Positions 39,175 to 48,521 of a DNA stretch of 64,000 nt are shown here, piece after piece (positions within the stretch are counted from its first letter, which is position 1; every line of letters begins with the position of its first letter). The stretch covers positions 2,542,001 through 2,606,000 of the forward strand of contig NZ_AP018150.1 in NCBI RefSeq assembly GCF_003966915.1, given 5' to 3'. The notes under the pieces are model-generated. The model did not search any database. It was given only the letters and a program-made list of their open reading frames with translations, and was not told the origin of the DNA. The position numbers and the translations under genes were made by a program. The DNA comes from Mycoavidus cysteinexigens (lineage in GTDB: Bacteria > Pseudomonadota > Gammaproteobacteria > Burkholderiales > Burkholderiaceae).

Positions 39175-40191
39175 CTAGGCACTGACCAAGCTCGCCTCTA
39201 CTTTGGCGGCTCTTTGTAACAACGCCTCAGCCGCCGCATGCGGCGCACAGCCGTCAAATAACACCGAGCATACCGCTTGAGTCACCGGCATTTCAACCGC
39301 CCGCGCATGCGCCAACGCTAATACCTCTGGTGCGCAGCGCACTCCTTCTGCAATATGACCCAGCGACGCTAGAATTTGGTCCAATGAGCGCCCTTGCGCC
39401 AACTGCAAGCCAACTGTGCGGTTACGAGATAAGTCACCGGTTGCCGTCAGGATTAAATCGCCAAGACCCGCCAGCCCCATAAAAGTCTCCGCCCGAGCGC
39501 CTAGAGCCATGCCTAACCGTGTCATTTCAGCTAGCCCACGCGTGATTAATGCGGCGCGCGCATTGAAGCCAAACCCAAGCCCGTCGGCGATGCCGGCCGC
39601 AATCGCTAAGACATTTTTAACCGCCCCGCCGATTTCGACACCGATCACATCATCCGCCGTATAGATCCGCATTGCGGCATGGTGAAACGCGCGCACTGCC
39701 GCATCACGGCAAGCCGCGGATTGGCTCGCAATGGTTAATGCCACCGGCAATCCTTGCGCCACCTCACGCGCAAAGCTCGGGCCAGATAAAGCCCCGCAGC
39801 TACGATGTTCTCCTAACTCAGCCGCCACAACTTGATGCGGTAAGCAGCGCGTAGCCACCTCAAATCCCTTACATAACCAGATCAGACGAGCGGGGATGCA
39901 GTTAAGCTCGCGCATGGTCTTGCACATCGCGCGCAGGCCGGCGACTGGCGTTGCAATAATGCATAATGCATCTTCCGCCGCCGCATACTGTAAGCTCGCC
40001 GCCAGATCCGCTTCATAACGCAAAGCGCTAGCCAGGCGCACGCCAGGCAAGTAAACTTTATTTTGCTGATCATGCGCTAATTGCTCAACCAATGCCGGAG
40101 CACGCGCCCACAGCAAAGTTGAATGACGGCTGGCCAGATGATGAGCCAACGCGGTCCCCCAAGCACCCGCACCTAAAACTGTAATATTCAT
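39175..40191 (-). CDS. gpsA: Glycerol-3-phosphate dehydrogenase [NAD(P)+]
   Basis: The 338-residue enzyme makes sn-glycerol 3-phosphate for phospholipids. The nucleotide motif [15 protein letters not shown] is at residues 5-19; [13 protein letters not shown] near 140 and the catalytic Lys in [14 protein letters not shown] near 190 are intact, as is the substrate loop [12 protein letters not shown]. Full length. It ends the secB-gpsA run and, with plsY elsewhere in this window, supplies phospholipid synthesis. Confidence 0.96.
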   Translation of the reverse strand: MNITVLGAGAWGTALAHHLASRHSTLLWARAPALVEQLAHDQQNKVYLPGVRLASALRYEADLAASLQYAAAEDALCIIATPVAGLRAMCKTMRELNCIPARLIWLCKGFEVATRCLPHQVVAAELGEHRSCGALSGPSFAREVAQGLPVALTIASQSAACRDAAVRAFHHAAMRIYTADDVIGVEIGGAVKNVLAIAAGIADGLGFGFNARAALITRGLAEMTRLGMALGARAETFMGLAGLGDLILTATGDLSRNRTVGLQLAQGRSLDQILASLGHIAEGVRCAPEVLALAHARAVEMPVTQAVCSVLFDGCAPHAAAEALLQRAAKVEASLVSA

Positions 40192-40218
40192 CGGATAACG
40201 GGCCGAGAGAAGACCTTT

Positions 40219-40258
40219 TTCTCTTCAAGACAGCCAATATATGTCAGCCTGAAGAGAA
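40219..40258. repeat. Inverted repeat between secB and gpsA
   Basis: TTCTCTTCA (40219-40227) and TGAAGAGAA (40250-40258) are exact nine-base inverted repeats, with inner arms GACA and TGTC that extend the structure. On the plus strand ATTTT follows. It may shape the secB-gpsA mRNA between the two genes; a terminator role is possible but unproven. Confidence 0.45.
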
Positions 40259-40285
40259 ATTTTGCATCATGCAACACTAAGTCGA

Positions 40286-40846
40286 TCATGCGCGAGGCAG
40301 GGGCGGCCGCTTCAGATTATTCGTGAAAGCGGAGGTTGCGCCATTGCCTTCCATGGCTTTGGGTTTTTGCACTGGCGCTTCCTTTTTGGCTTGCGCCTGC
40401 TGCGCCAAACGATGCTCATACAGCGACTGAAAATTGATTTCGGCGAGATGAATCGGCGGAAAACCCGCGCGCGTGACCGCATCGGCCAAATTTGCACGCA
40501 AATAAGGGAAAACGATTGAAGGACAGGCAATATTGAGCAATGGCTCCATCTGCTCTTCTTTGATATTGCGCACTTCGAATAGACCCGCCTGTTTTGCTTC
40601 GATTAAAAGGACAACTTTATCTTTAAGTTTAGCCGTCACCACGGTCGAAACCACGCTCTCATAAATCTCCTCTGAAACCTTGTCCGCTTTGAGACTAACC
40701 TCTATCTCAATCGTCGGCGCTTGTTTTTCAAGTTCAGCTAGAATGGCTGGCGAGTTAGGCTGCTCAAGCGACAAATCCTTGAGATAGAGGCGCTGAATAT
40801 TAAAAACAGGTTGTGCATTTTGCTGTGTAGTTTCGGTTGCCATCAT
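40286..40846 (-). CDS. secB: Protein-export chaperone SecB
   Basis: The 186-residue chaperone keeps precursor proteins unfolded for SecA. The core matches the family: [20 protein letters not shown] near residue 15, [20 protein letters not shown], and [20 protein letters not shown] near 108. The C-terminal 35 residues are Lys/Ala/Pro-rich and longer than in E. coli. It lies between grxC and gpsA, as in Burkholderia and E. coli (grxC-secB-gpsA). Confidence 0.96.
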   Translation of the reverse strand: MMATETTQQNAQPVFNIQRLYLKDLSLEQPNSPAILAELEKQAPTIEIEVSLKADKVSEEIYESVVSTVVTAKLKDKVVLLIEAKQAGLFEVRNIKEEQMEPLLNIACPSIVFPYLRANLADAVTRAGFPPIHLAEINFQSLYEHRLAQQAQAKKEAPVQKPKAMEGNGATSAFTNNLKRPPLPRA

Positions 40847-40887
40847 ATTCCTTACAATTTTTAGTTTAAACTCAATAATTCTTCGAC

Positions 40888-41151
40888 CTACGCGTTCCCC
40901 GTAAGCAAAGGCGCTAACTCGCCATTACGATCAAGCGCCGCTAATTTATCATAGCCACCAATATGGGCTTCATCGATGAAAATCTGTGGCACCGTGCGCA
41001 GACCGGTACGCTGAATCATTTCATCACGCTTAGCTGGATCACTATCGATCGCGATTTTTTCTATATGTTCGACGCCGCGCGCCTTGAGCAGACGTTCAGC
41101 CATGTCGCAATATGGACATACTTGCTTACTATACATGAGCACTTTTTTCAT
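40888..41151 (-). CDS. grxC: Glutaredoxin 3
   Basis: The 87-residue dithiol glutaredoxin carries the active site C12-PY-C15, TVPQIFID (cis-Pro loop) and GGYDKL (glutathione binding). It reduces disulfides with glutathione in the cytoplasm. I start at the ATG giving [10 protein letters not shown], eight bases after the rhodanese stop and behind an AGGG; an earlier in-frame start would run into the rhodanese gene. It is cotranscribed with secB. Confidence 0.95.
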   Translation of the reverse strand: MKKVLMYSKQVCPYCDMAERLLKARGVEHIEKIAIDSDPAKRDEMIQRTGLRTVPQIFIDEAHIGGYDKLAALDRNGELAPLLTGNA

Positions 41152-41159
41152 GACGACCC

Positions 41160-41567
41160 TTATTGTGTGACAGGCATCCCAGCTTGTTGCCACGCGGTTA
41201 AACCACCTTGCAAAACGAACACATCAGTATAGCCAGCCTGGCGCAAAATTACTTGCGCTTTGTGCGCGCGCCGGCCAGTCTGACAAATTAACAGTACCGG
41301 ATGCGCCTTGTTTTTCGCCACCTGCATCACTTTCGCGGGCAACGCATCGAAGGCCAAATGACGCGCTTGCGGCAAATGGCCTCGTCCGTACTCATCAGCG
41401 CTTCTGAGGTCGATCACCGCAGCATTGCGGTGATTAATCAATTGAGTCGCCTGCTGCGCAGATAAGTCGCGGCCGCGCCGCATCAAACTCGGCCAGAGCA
41501 ATAACCCGCTCGAAATAAGAGCGGCCAGCATGAACCCAAGATTGGTGTAATCAGCAAAAAATTTCAC
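41160..41567 (-). CDS. Rhodanese-like sulfurtransferase, membrane-anchored
   Basis: The 135-residue protein starts with one membrane helix (about 10-29) and continues as a single rhodanese domain: AAVIDLRSADEYGRGHLPQA, then the active-site loop with Cys95 in LLICQTGRRAHKA. It can move sulfane sulfur or act in redox sensing. In Burkholderia it likewise precedes grxC-secB. Complete. Confidence 0.9.
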   Translation of the reverse strand: MKFFADYTNLGFMLAALISSGLLLWPSLMRRGRDLSAQQATQLINHRNAAVIDLRSADEYGRGHLPQARHLAFDALPAKVMQVAKNKAHPVLLICQTGRRAHKAQVILRQAGYTDVFVLQGGLTAWQQAGMPVTQ

Positions 41568-41620
41568 GAGAATTTCTTCAATATTAAAAAAATGACCTTC
41601 ACATTATATAAAATAAACGC

Positions 41621-41649
41621 TTGACGGTTACTGAATCTGGCCCAATTAT
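41621..41649 (+). promoter_or_regulatory. Candidate gpmA promoter
   Basis: TTGACG (41621-41626) and, after a 17-base spacer, AATTAT (41644-41649) lie about 65 bases before the gpmA start. The -35 box is good and the -10 box moderate. Confidence 0.4.
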
Positions 41650-41714
41650 TCAAAGCCTCGGTGCAAGCTGTCTGTTTGCGTTATTTTTTGTACTTCTTAC
41701 TACCCTTATTTTAC

Positions 41715-42461
41715 ATGTATAAAATTGCCCTCATCCGCCACGGCGAATCGACGTGGAATAAAGAGAACCGTTTCACGGGTTGGATGGATGTCGACCTCAC
41801 TGAGCAGGGAATAAACGAAGCTCGTCAAGCTGGACGGCAGCTACAAGAGGCAGGCTACACCTTCGATCTTGCTTACACTTCAGTTTTAAAGCGCGCGATC
41901 CGCACGCTGTGGCATATTCAAGACGAAATGGATCTGCTGTATCTACCCGTAGTCCACTCATGGCGTCTGAATGAACGCCACTACGGCGCACTCACTGGTT
42001 TAAACAAAGCCGAGACTATTGCGCAATATGGCGCAGAACAAGTTTTGCAATGGCGGCGCAGCTATGAAACGCCACCGCCGGCGCTGGTCCCTACGGACTT
42101 ACGCGCGCCCTATAATGATCAACGTTACGCGCAGATCCCGCAGGGTGAGTTGCCGCTTGCCGAATGCTTAAAAGACACGGTGGCCCGTGTTTTGCCCTTA
42201 TGGAAGGAATCAATTGCGCCAGCCATTAAAGCCGGGCAACGCATTATACTTGCCGCACATGGCAATTCTTTGCGGGCCCTCATCAAATATCTTGAAGGCA
42301 TTTCTGATCAAGATATTATTGGCGTCAACATTCCAAATGGCGTGCCGCTGATTTATGAACTGGATGCAACACTCCAGCCAATTGCGCGTGGTTATCTAGG
42401 CGCAGACCTGCAACCAGTAGGCCAAACCATAGTCAGTCATGCGGCGCGCAGTGTAAGCTAA
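41715..42461 (+). CDS. gpmA: 2,3-bisphosphoglycerate-dependent phosphoglycerate mutase
   Basis: The 248-residue glycolytic enzyme interconverts 3- and 2-phosphoglycerate through a phosphohistidine. [10 protein letters not shown] (6-15) holds the catalytic His9; the Glu of [13 protein letters not shown] and the second His in [17 protein letters not shown] complete the site. The ATG giving [10 protein letters not shown] is used, because the frame before it adds 18 residues without family support. Length matches the dPGM class. Confidence 0.96.
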   Translation: MYKIALIRHGESTWNKENRFTGWMDVDLTEQGINEARQAGRQLQEAGYTFDLAYTSVLKRAIRTLWHIQDEMDLLYLPVVHSWRLNERHYGALTGLNKAETIAQYGAEQVLQWRRSYETPPPALVPTDLRAPYNDQRYAQIPQGELPLAECLKDTVARVLPLWKESIAPAIKAGQRIILAAHGNSLRALIKYLEGISDQDIIGVNIPNGVPLIYELDATLQPIARGYLGADLQPVGQTIVSHAARSVS

Positions 42462-42541
42462 TTAATCTCGGCAAATTGGCATTTGGATTAAAAAATGTGC
42501 CACAATTAAACCCACTTTGACAGATCTCAGCCCTATTTTTC

Positions 42542-44047
42542 ATGCGTAAACATCTCAAATATATCAGCCTCATTGCCCTTGGTCTGGTCACGGGAGTACT
42601 GGCTACACTGCAGTTTTCCGCGGCCGCGCAAAATAATCAAGTTGGGCCGTTGCCATTAGATCAATTACGGCTTTTAGCTGAGGTGTTTGGGCAAGTCAAA
42701 CATGACTATGTCGAAACCGTTGAGGACAAAAAACTGATCACCGCCGCAATTAAGGGCATGGTCTCAAGCTTGGATCCGCATTCATCCTATCTTGATCAAA
42801 AAGAATATAAAGAACTCCAGGAACAAACGCGGGGACGCTTCGCTGGCCTAGGCATTGAGATTTCTCAAGAAGACGGGCTGATCAAGATTATTTCGCCGAT
42901 TGAAGATACCCCTGCATTTCGGGCTGGCATCCAACCTGGCGATCTCATTACTCGCATTGATGATAAACCCGTGCGCGGCATGACGCTTGATCAAGCCGTT
43001 AAACTGATGCGAGGCAAAGCAGGCACCTCTGTGACGCTGACGATTTATCGCAAAAGCGCCAATCGGATGGTTCCGATGACCATCACCCGCGCTGAAATCC
43101 ATGTGCAAAGCGTTAAGACCAAGATAGTCGAGCCGGGCTATGCGTGGGTCCGCATCACCAGTTTTCAGGAACGCACGGTCGCCGATCTCGCCACCAGACT
43201 TGAAGAACTTGTCAAAAAACAGCCCCCAACGCAGCCCCTAAAAGGTTTAGTTTTGGATTTGCGCAATAATGGCGGCGGCTTATTGCAAAGTGCGGTAGGT
43301 ATCTCCAGCGCTTTCTTGCCCCCCAACGCAACGATAGTTTCAACCAATGGTCAAGAAACTCATACCAAAGAAACTTACCGCGGCACTTTTGAGCATTATC
43401 GCCTACCTTCACTCAACTCCGACCCTTTAAAGAATTTGCCGTCCATTTTCAAAACGCTGCCCATGGTTGTCTTAACCAATGCCTATTCGGCCTCAGCGTC
43501 TGAAATTGTGGCGGGCGCGTTACAAAGCCATCAACGCGCATTGATTATGGGCCAAGCAACGTTTGGTAAAGGCTCGGTGCAAACCGTACGCCCGCTCACG
43601 ACGGATACCGCCCTACGCTTAACCACGGCCTACTATTACACGCCAAATGGTCGCTCCATCCAAAACAAAGGCATTGTGCCCGACGTCCCGATTGATCAAT
43701 ACGCCGAAGGCGATCCGAATGATGTCTTCATCACACGTGAAGTGGATTATCTGAACCACCTAGCCAACATACAGGACCCGAACGAGAAAAAAGAGCAAGA
43801 GCTCCGCGAGCAGCAACGCATCGAGCAATTACGCGAACTTGAAAAAGACAACGCGAAAAAAACTCCTGAGCAACGCGAAAAAGATCGAGAACGCGTACCC
43901 CCTACTTTTGGCAGCAAAGAAGACTTTATGTTGCAACAAGCCTTGCATCAATTGAAAGGCGAGCCGGTACAGCTATCTAAATCTAAACTCGAGCGCTCCA
44001 TGGCGGTCAACCAACCTGCTCGCCCAGCAGCGACGCCGGCCAATTAA
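42542..44047 (+). CDS. S41 family C-terminal processing peptidase
   Basis: The 501-residue periplasmic protease has a signal anchor (7-29), a helical N part (DYVETVEDKKLITAAIKGMV), a PDZ domain (about 95-170, containing RFAGLGIEI and AFRAGIQPGDLITRID) and the S41 core. The catalytic Ser lies in NAYSASASEIVAGAL and the Lys in FGKGSVQTV. The C-terminal 100 residues are charged and disordered. Substrates are unknown; CtpA-type proteases trim periplasmic and wall proteins. It precedes a moeB-like gene by 24 bases. Confidence 0.92.
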   Translation: MRKHLKYISLIALGLVTGVLATLQFSAAAQNNQVGPLPLDQLRLLAEVFGQVKHDYVETVEDKKLITAAIKGMVSSLDPHSSYLDQKEYKELQEQTRGRFAGLGIEISQEDGLIKIISPIEDTPAFRAGIQPGDLITRIDDKPVRGMTLDQAVKLMRGKAGTSVTLTIYRKSANRMVPMTITRAEIHVQSVKTKIVEPGYAWVRITSFQERTVADLATRLEELVKKQPPTQPLKGLVLDLRNNGGGLLQSAVGISSAFLPPNATIVSTNGQETHTKETYRGTFEHYRLPSLNSDPLKNLPSIFKTLPMVVLTNAYSASASEIVAGALQSHQRALIMGQATFGKGSVQTVRPLTTDTALRLTTAYYYTPNGRSIQNKGIVPDVPIDQYAEGDPNDVFITREVDYLNHLANIQDPNEKKEQELREQQRIEQLRELEKDNAKKTPEQREKDRERVPPTFGSKEDFMLQQALHQLKGEPVQLSKSKLERSMAVNQPARPAATPAN

Positions 44048-44071
44048 TCAAGCAGTCCGCCGGGAGCGGCA

Positions 44072-44824
44072 ATGAACGACGCACAACTGTTACGCTACTC
44101 CCGGCATATTTTTCTAGATGAGCTGGGAATTGAAGCGCAGCAGCTTTTCCTAGATGCTCACATCTTAATGATTGGCGCTGGCGGGCTCGGCGCGCCTGCG
44201 GCGCTTTATCTTGCCGCCGCAGGCATTGGCACGTTGACGCTGGTCGATGGCGACACGGTTGATCTTGCTAATTTACAACGGCAAATTATTTACGCCACTG
44301 AAACTGTAGGCCAGCCCAAAGTAACTGCCGCGCGCGCCGCGCTGTTGCGCCTTAATCCAGAAATCCACGTGAATGCGCTAGCGGTGCACGCCGATGCGTC
44401 CCTGCTTGACGAATGGGTTGCCCGCGCCAACGTAGTGCTTGATTGCACGGATGATTTCGCAACCCGACATATCATTAATCAAGCCTGCCTGAGGCATCGC
44501 AAACCGCTCGTATCCGGCGCTGCATTGCGCTTTGATGGGCAAATTAGCACCTTTGATCTACGTCTAGCACATTCCCCTTGTTATGCCTGCTTATTCCCAG
44601 CAGAGCCTGCCCCAACAGAAATGAGTTGCTCTAGAAGCGGGGTATTTGCGCCCCTGGTCGGCATGATTGGCTCTATGCAAGCCGCGGAAGCCCTACGTCT
44701 TATCGCTCACGCAGAAGCCCCCCTAAGCGGCCGGCTCTTATCGCTAGATGCATTACATATGCATTGGCGTCTCTTACACATTGCTCAGCAGCCTGATTGC
44801 GCCGCCTGTGGCGCAATTATTTAG
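44072..44824 (+). CDS. HesA/MoeB/ThiF family adenylyltransferase
   Basis: The 250-residue E1-like enzyme adenylates the C-terminus of a ubiquitin-fold sulfur carrier (MoaD or ThiS). Nucleotide motif MIGAGGLGAPAALYLAAAGI (33-52), DGDTVDLANLQRQIIY, DCTDDFATR and the catalytic-Cys loop MSCSRSGVFAPLVG are present. The structural zinc ligands CYAC (about 172) and CAAC near the end are intact. MoeB and ThiF cannot be told apart here. No carrier gene is adjacent. Confidence 0.9.
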   Translation: MNDAQLLRYSRHIFLDELGIEAQQLFLDAHILMIGAGGLGAPAALYLAAAGIGTLTLVDGDTVDLANLQRQIIYATETVGQPKVTAARAALLRLNPEIHVNALAVHADASLLDEWVARANVVLDCTDDFATRHIINQACLRHRKPLVSGAALRFDGQISTFDLRLAHSPCYACLFPAEPAPTEMSCSRSGVFAPLVGMIGSMQAAEALRLIAHAEAPLSGRLLSLDALHMHWRLLHIAQQPDCAACGAII

Positions 44825-44854
44825 AACGAAAACGTTACTGCCATCAAAAAAAGC

Positions 44855-44883
44855 TTGACACACGGAGCAAGAGCAACAACAAT
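44855..44883 (+). promoter_or_regulatory. Candidate cold-shock gene promoter
   Basis: A perfect TTGACA (44855-44860), a 17-base spacer and AACAAT (44878-44883) lie about 130 bases before the cold-shock protein start. Transcription from here would give a leader of roughly 120 bases, as is common for cspA-type mRNAs. Confidence 0.5.
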
Positions 44884-44889
44884 CGGGGT

Positions 44890-45009
44890 GGCGCGTTTTT
44901 TATAAGAGAAGCGCCGAGGTGAGCTTAAGTGAGGAGGGAGCGGCGCAAGCCGTCTAGCTTTTCGAACCGCGCTCGTGGTTGAAGTAACAAGAGTAGAAGG
45001 AAGTTGTAT
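44890..45009 (+). promoter_or_regulatory. Structured 5' leader of the cold-shock gene
   Basis: The 120-base region between the predicted transcription start and the ATG contains GGCGC...GCGCC (44890-44894 with 44911-44915) and further complementary G/C-rich arms (GAGCGG with CCGCGCTC). Long structured leaders regulate cspA family mRNAs by temperature; the same role is inferred here. Confidence 0.4.
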
Positions 45010-45237
45010 ATGAATGATCAGAACGCAGATCGCTGCCTAGGCACCGTCAAATGGTTTAACGACGGCAAAGGCTTTGGCTTTATCACGTCTGACACAGGGG
45101 GGGAGGATCTCTTCGCCCATTTTTCAGCAATTCAATCTAATGGTTTTAAATCATTAGCTGAAGGTGATAGAGTTAGCTTTAACATCGTAGACGGACCTAA
45201 AGGTAAACAGGCTTCAAATATCCAGAAAGTAAACTAA
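45010..45237 (+). CDS. Cold-shock domain protein (CspA family)
   Basis: The 75-residue OB-fold protein binds single-stranded RNA and DNA. RNP1 is KGFGFI (20-25) and RNP2 is LFAHFSAI (about 36-43); GTVKWFND and [10 protein letters not shown] match the family ends. A short non-conserved N-terminal extension (MNDQNADRC) is unusual. The ATG at 45010 is preceded by AAGGAAG. A strong terminator follows the gene. Confidence 0.95.
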   Translation: MNDQNADRCLGTVKWFNDGKGFGFITSDTGGEDLFAHFSAIQSNGFKSLAEGDRVSFNIVDGPKGKQASNIQKVN

Positions 45238-45270
45238 AGTCTGTTTATTTAAGTAGTTCCTTGCATTAAA

Positions 45271-45304
45271 AAACGGCCGCATTCTGAATGCGGCCGTTTC
45301 TTTT
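45271..45304. terminator. Bidirectional terminator between the cold-shock gene and icd
   Basis: AAACGGCCGCATTC (45271-45284) and its exact complement (45286-45299) form a long GC-rich hairpin, followed by TTTC TTTT on the plus strand and TTTTTT on the minus strand. It lies between convergent genes and should end both transcripts. Confidence 0.9.
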
Positions 45305-45322
45305 ATGGCTGGCCTATTGTGG

Positions 45323-46579
45323 CTATTCCATATTTTCAATTAAGACTCGGCCAAAACCGGAGCAAGAGACTTGCGTCGCCCCTTCAAGCGAGCGCGCAAA
45401 ATCATAAGTGACCCGCTTTTGCAGGATCGACTTTTCCATAGCTGAAATAATAATCTCGGCGGCCTCGCACCAGCCGAGGTGGCGCAACATCATTTCAGCG
45501 GAAAGAATCTCTGAGCCTGGATTCACATAGTCTTTACCCGCATATTTGGGTGCGGTGCCATGCGTAGCCTCAAACATAGCCACTGAGTCCGACAAATTCG
45601 CGCCGGGCGCAATGCCAATTCCACCCACTTGGGCAGCCAGCGCATCCGAAATATAATCTCCATTCAGATTCAGCGTCGCTATCACATCATATTCAGCCGG
45701 GCGCAACAAAATTTGTTGTAAAAATGCGTCTGCGATCACATCTTTAACAATGATGTCACGACCTGTTTTGGGATTTTTCAATTTTGCCCAGGGACCGCCA
45801 TCTATCAACTGTGCGCCAAATTCTTTTTGCGCCAACGCGTAACCCCAATCACGAAATGCCCCTTCTGTATATTTCATGATATTGCCTTTATGCACCAATG
45901 TTACCGATTGACGATCGTTATCGATTGCATAATGGAGCGCTTTGCGCACCAGCCGCTCAGTCCCTTCGCGCGACACCGGCTTGATGCCAATCCCTGACGT
46001 GTGCGGAAAGCGAATTTTCGTTACGCCCATTTCCTCTTGTAAAAACCGAATGACTTTTTTCGCTTGCTCAGAATCCGCAGCCCATTCAATGCCTGCATAA
46101 ATATCCTCTGAATTTTCACGAAAAATCACCATATTGGTCTTTTCTGGTTCACGCAACGGTGACGGCACGCCGTTAAAATAGCGCACCGGACGCAAGCAGA
46201 CATACAAATCAAGCTCCTGACGCAACGCCACATTCAACGAGCGGATACCGCCTCCGATCGGAGTGGTTAACGGCCCTTTGATCGAAACACTATATTCTTT
46301 TAGTGCGGCCAACGTCTCGCCAGGCAACCAAACATCCGCCCCATAAACCTTGGTCGATTTTTCACCTGCAAAGACTTCCATCCAATTAATCTTTTTTTTG
46401 CTGCCATAGGCTTTACGCACTGCCGCATCGACGACTTCGATCATAACCGGCGTAATATCGGCGCCAATCCCATCCCCTTCAATGAAAGGGATGATCGGTT
46501 GATCAGGGACATGAATTGAGAAATCTGCATTGACGATAATTTTGTCGCCAGATGGAATTTTGATATGTTGGTATGGCAT
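45323..46579 (-). CDS. icd: Isocitrate dehydrogenase [NADP+]
   Basis: The 418-residue TCA-cycle enzyme oxidises isocitrate to 2-oxoglutarate. The substrate and regulatory-Ser loop is [20 protein letters not shown] near residue 113; [13 protein letters not shown] is near 30, and [12 protein letters not shown] near 340 is the cofactor loop. The ATG giving [11 protein letters not shown] has GGAG six bases upstream; a 20-residue in-frame extension lacks support. Length matches E. coli Icd. A TATAAT on the minus strand (46665-46660) may belong to its promoter. Confidence 0.96.
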   Translation of the reverse strand: MPYQHIKIPSGDKIIVNADFSIHVPDQPIIPFIEGDGIGADITPVMIEVVDAAVRKAYGSKKKINWMEVFAGEKSTKVYGADVWLPGETLAALKEYSVSIKGPLTTPIGGGIRSLNVALRQELDLYVCLRPVRYFNGVPSPLREPEKTNMVIFRENSEDIYAGIEWAADSEQAKKVIRFLQEEMGVTKIRFPHTSGIGIKPVSREGTERLVRKALHYAIDNDRQSVTLVHKGNIMKYTEGAFRDWGYALAQKEFGAQLIDGGPWAKLKNPKTGRDIIVKDVIADAFLQQILLRPAEYDVIATLNLNGDYISDALAAQVGGIGIAPGANLSDSVAMFEATHGTAPKYAGKDYVNPGSEILSAEMMLRHLGWCEAAEIIISAMEKSILQKRVTYDFARSLEGATQVSCSGFGRVLIENME

Positions 46580-46800
46580 AACTGACTCCAATAAAAGGCT
46601 TGGCTGGATAGACGTAAGAGACTCAAAAAACTCAGTCAACTCTTATATAAGACATAAGAATTATACTCGATTATTTTCCAATATTTAAGTTTCTCTAAAT
46701 TTGCTAGAAATCGCTGTCAACCGAATACCTGATCGTTCGTTTATAGACATGACTCAAGAATTCGAGTCTTTGACTAATACCCAACCTTACGAGGATAAAA

Positions 46801-47043
46801 ATGAGCAAACTGATCACTGTTTTGGCTGCTAGCTTCTTGATGAGCGCAACCGCTTTCGCTGCCACTGGCGAATATTCAGCCACCGCTCCAGTAGCAGATG
46901 CTGCTGCCACCACCGCACCGGCCGCTGCCGTCGCTCCTACTGCACCAGCAGCGAGCAAAGAAACCAAAAAAACAACCCATGCTGGCAAACATACTAGCAA
47001 AAAAGCAAAAGAGGCAAGCACCGGCAACACCAGCGCCGAGTAA
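46801..47043 (+). CDS. Small exported Ala/Lys-rich protein
   Basis: The 80-residue protein has a clear signal peptide (MSKLITVLAASFLMSATAFA) and a mature part composed of Ala/Pro/Thr repeats followed by a Lys/His/Thr-rich tail. Similar low-complexity exported proteins are common in Burkholderia, with unknown function. GAGG lies seven bases before the ATG. Because composition dominates, no family can be assigned. A terminator follows about 100 bases downstream. Confidence 0.75.
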   Translation: MSKLITVLAASFLMSATAFAATGEYSATAPVADAAATTAPAAAVAPTAPAASKETKKTTHAGKHTSKKAKEASTGNTSAE

Positions 47044-47141
47044 AGTAAAGCTCAAAGTTGGCAAACATGCCATAGAGCTTCGTGCGGCGGGACTTTGGGG
47101 CGGCCCCCCAACAGCAAGGCCACTCCTAATTGACCGCCTTT

Positions 47142-47176
47142 AAGGCAGATCATCATTGTATGATCTGCCTTTTATT
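47142..47176 (+). terminator. Intrinsic terminator after the exported Ala-rich gene
   Basis: AAGGCAGATCAT and its exact complement (47142-47153 with 47160-47171) enclose a six-base loop and are followed by TTATTT. This is a classic rho-independent terminator on the plus strand. An in-frame TTG start for the next gene lies inside it and is therefore not used. Confidence 0.9.
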
Positions 47177-47236
47177 TATGTCGCTCGGTTTTTTCTCTAT
47201 ACTTATGCGTCATTGTTTTGTCTAAGGAGCCCTCTC

Positions 47237-47728
47237 GTGCGCTTTTTGTCACGTCCTTTATTTCTGGCTACGCTCACTACATTGGCGCTCGCTATCGTCA
47301 GTATCAGCGGCATGGCGCTGTTTCCCAGGCTCGCTCAGGCCCAGCCTGCCTCACCCAAGCAGCACAGCACACTCCCTATAACCATGCTCACAATCGGCTT
47401 ATATTCAGTAAACGCTGAGGTCGCGAGCCGAGAAGCTGACCGCCAGCAGGGTTTAATGCATCGTACCAGCCTTGGACCTAATGACGGAATGCTCTTTGTC
47501 TTTGATGAAAACGCTCAACATTGCTTCTGGATGAAAAATACTAAGCTCGCGCTCTCGATTGCCTTTATTGATGAGTCCGGCATCATCACCGATATTGCTG
47601 AAATGAAGCCCGAAACCACAGAAAATCACTGTCCGCGGCGAGCTGGCCGCTACGCCCTGGAGATGAATCAGGGATGGTTTGCAGCAAAAGGCATCAAGCC
47701 TGGCGCGGCTATTCGTGGCTTGCCATAA
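47237..47728 (+). CDS. DUF192 family exported protein
   Basis: The 163-residue protein begins at a GTG with AAGGAG seven bases upstream. Residues 5-35 form a signal peptide or anchor ending RLAQAQPA. The DUF192 domain follows: EVASREADRQQGLMHRTSL, GMLFVFDENAQHCFWMKNT and ALEMNQGWFAAKGIKPG. The family is widespread and of unknown activity. The longer frame upstream starts within a terminator. It converges on sodB. Confidence 0.9.
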   Translation: MRFLSRPLFLATLTTLALAIVSISGMALFPRLAQAQPASPKQHSTLPITMLTIGLYSVNAEVASREADRQQGLMHRTSLGPNDGMLFVFDENAQHCFWMKNTKLALSIAFIDESGIITDIAEMKPETTENHCPRRAGRYALEMNQGWFAAKGIKPGAAIRGLP

Positions 47729-47793
47729 CGGCAAGAAACTTCTCGCTAGCGCTTACGCCCGCATCCGCTTCTTGCCAGCCCGGTAGCGCTAGA

Positions 47794-48375
47794 TTAAGCC
47801 GCGAAATTCTTCGCTGCAAAATCCCAGTTCACCATATTCCAAAACGCTTCTACAAACTTCAAACGCACATTGCGATAATCAATGTAATAAGCGTGCTCCC
47901 AAACATCTAATGTCAGGAGTGGTTTTGCATCGGTCGTCAGTGGCGTCGCTGCGTTACTGGTTGAAACCAGATCAAGCGAACCATCCGTCTTTTTAACCAG
48001 CCAAGCCCAACCAGAGCCAAAAGTGCCGATTGCCACCTTAGTAAAGGCTTCCTTAAATTGCTCGTAGCTACCCCATTGCTGCTGGATTGCCTCAGCCAGC
48101 GCCCCCGTTGGCTGTCCGCCGCCTTGTGGCGACAAGCTATGCCAGAAAAACGTATGATTCCAGATTTGCGCAGCATTATTAAAAATCGGGCCAGAAGCCT
48201 TTTTGATAATGTCCTCAAGCGACAAATTTTCAAATTCTGTACCCACAATTAATTTATTGAGGGTCGTGACATAAGTTTGATGGTGCTTGCCATAGTGAAA
48301 TTCAAGCGTCTCTTCTGACATATGCGGAACGAGAGCATTTTTTGCATAGGGCAGAGCAGGAAGAGTGTGTTCCAT
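47794..48375 (-). CDS. sodB: Superoxide dismutase [Fe]
   Basis: The 193-residue enzyme dismutates superoxide. Metal ligands are His27 (LEFHYGKHH), the His of NHTFFWHSL (about 74), and Asp and His in [10 protein letters not shown] (about 157 and 161). The Gln of AAQIWNHTF and the Ala/Gly pattern favour the iron form. Full length; cytoplasmic, as no signal peptide is seen. Separate transcript. Confidence 0.96.
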   Translation of the reverse strand: MEHTLPALPYAKNALVPHMSEETLEFHYGKHHQTYVTTLNKLIVGTEFENLSLEDIIKKASGPIFNNAAQIWNHTFFWHSLSPQGGGQPTGALAEAIQQQWGSYEQFKEAFTKVAIGTFGSGWAWLVKKTDGSLDLVSTSNAATPLTTDAKPLLTLDVWEHAYYIDYRNVRLKFVEAFWNMVNWDFAAKNFAA

Positions 48376-48521
48376 GGGTAAATTCCTTTTTTGTATCGAT
48401 GACTGATTAGTAGGATTAAGTAAATTTGAGGATTGAACCGTTCATTTTAGGCGACTTGGCATACGCTAGCAATGGCCACCATCCAGCCATGCGGATTCCC
48501 CATCTCATCGGCTTTCATCAA

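Noticed and set aside
47730-47776. Inverted repeat GGCAAGAA/TTCTTGCC between DUF192 and sodB
   Set aside because: The arms are 31 bases apart, there is no T-run, and an overlapping alternative pairing exists; too weak to call.
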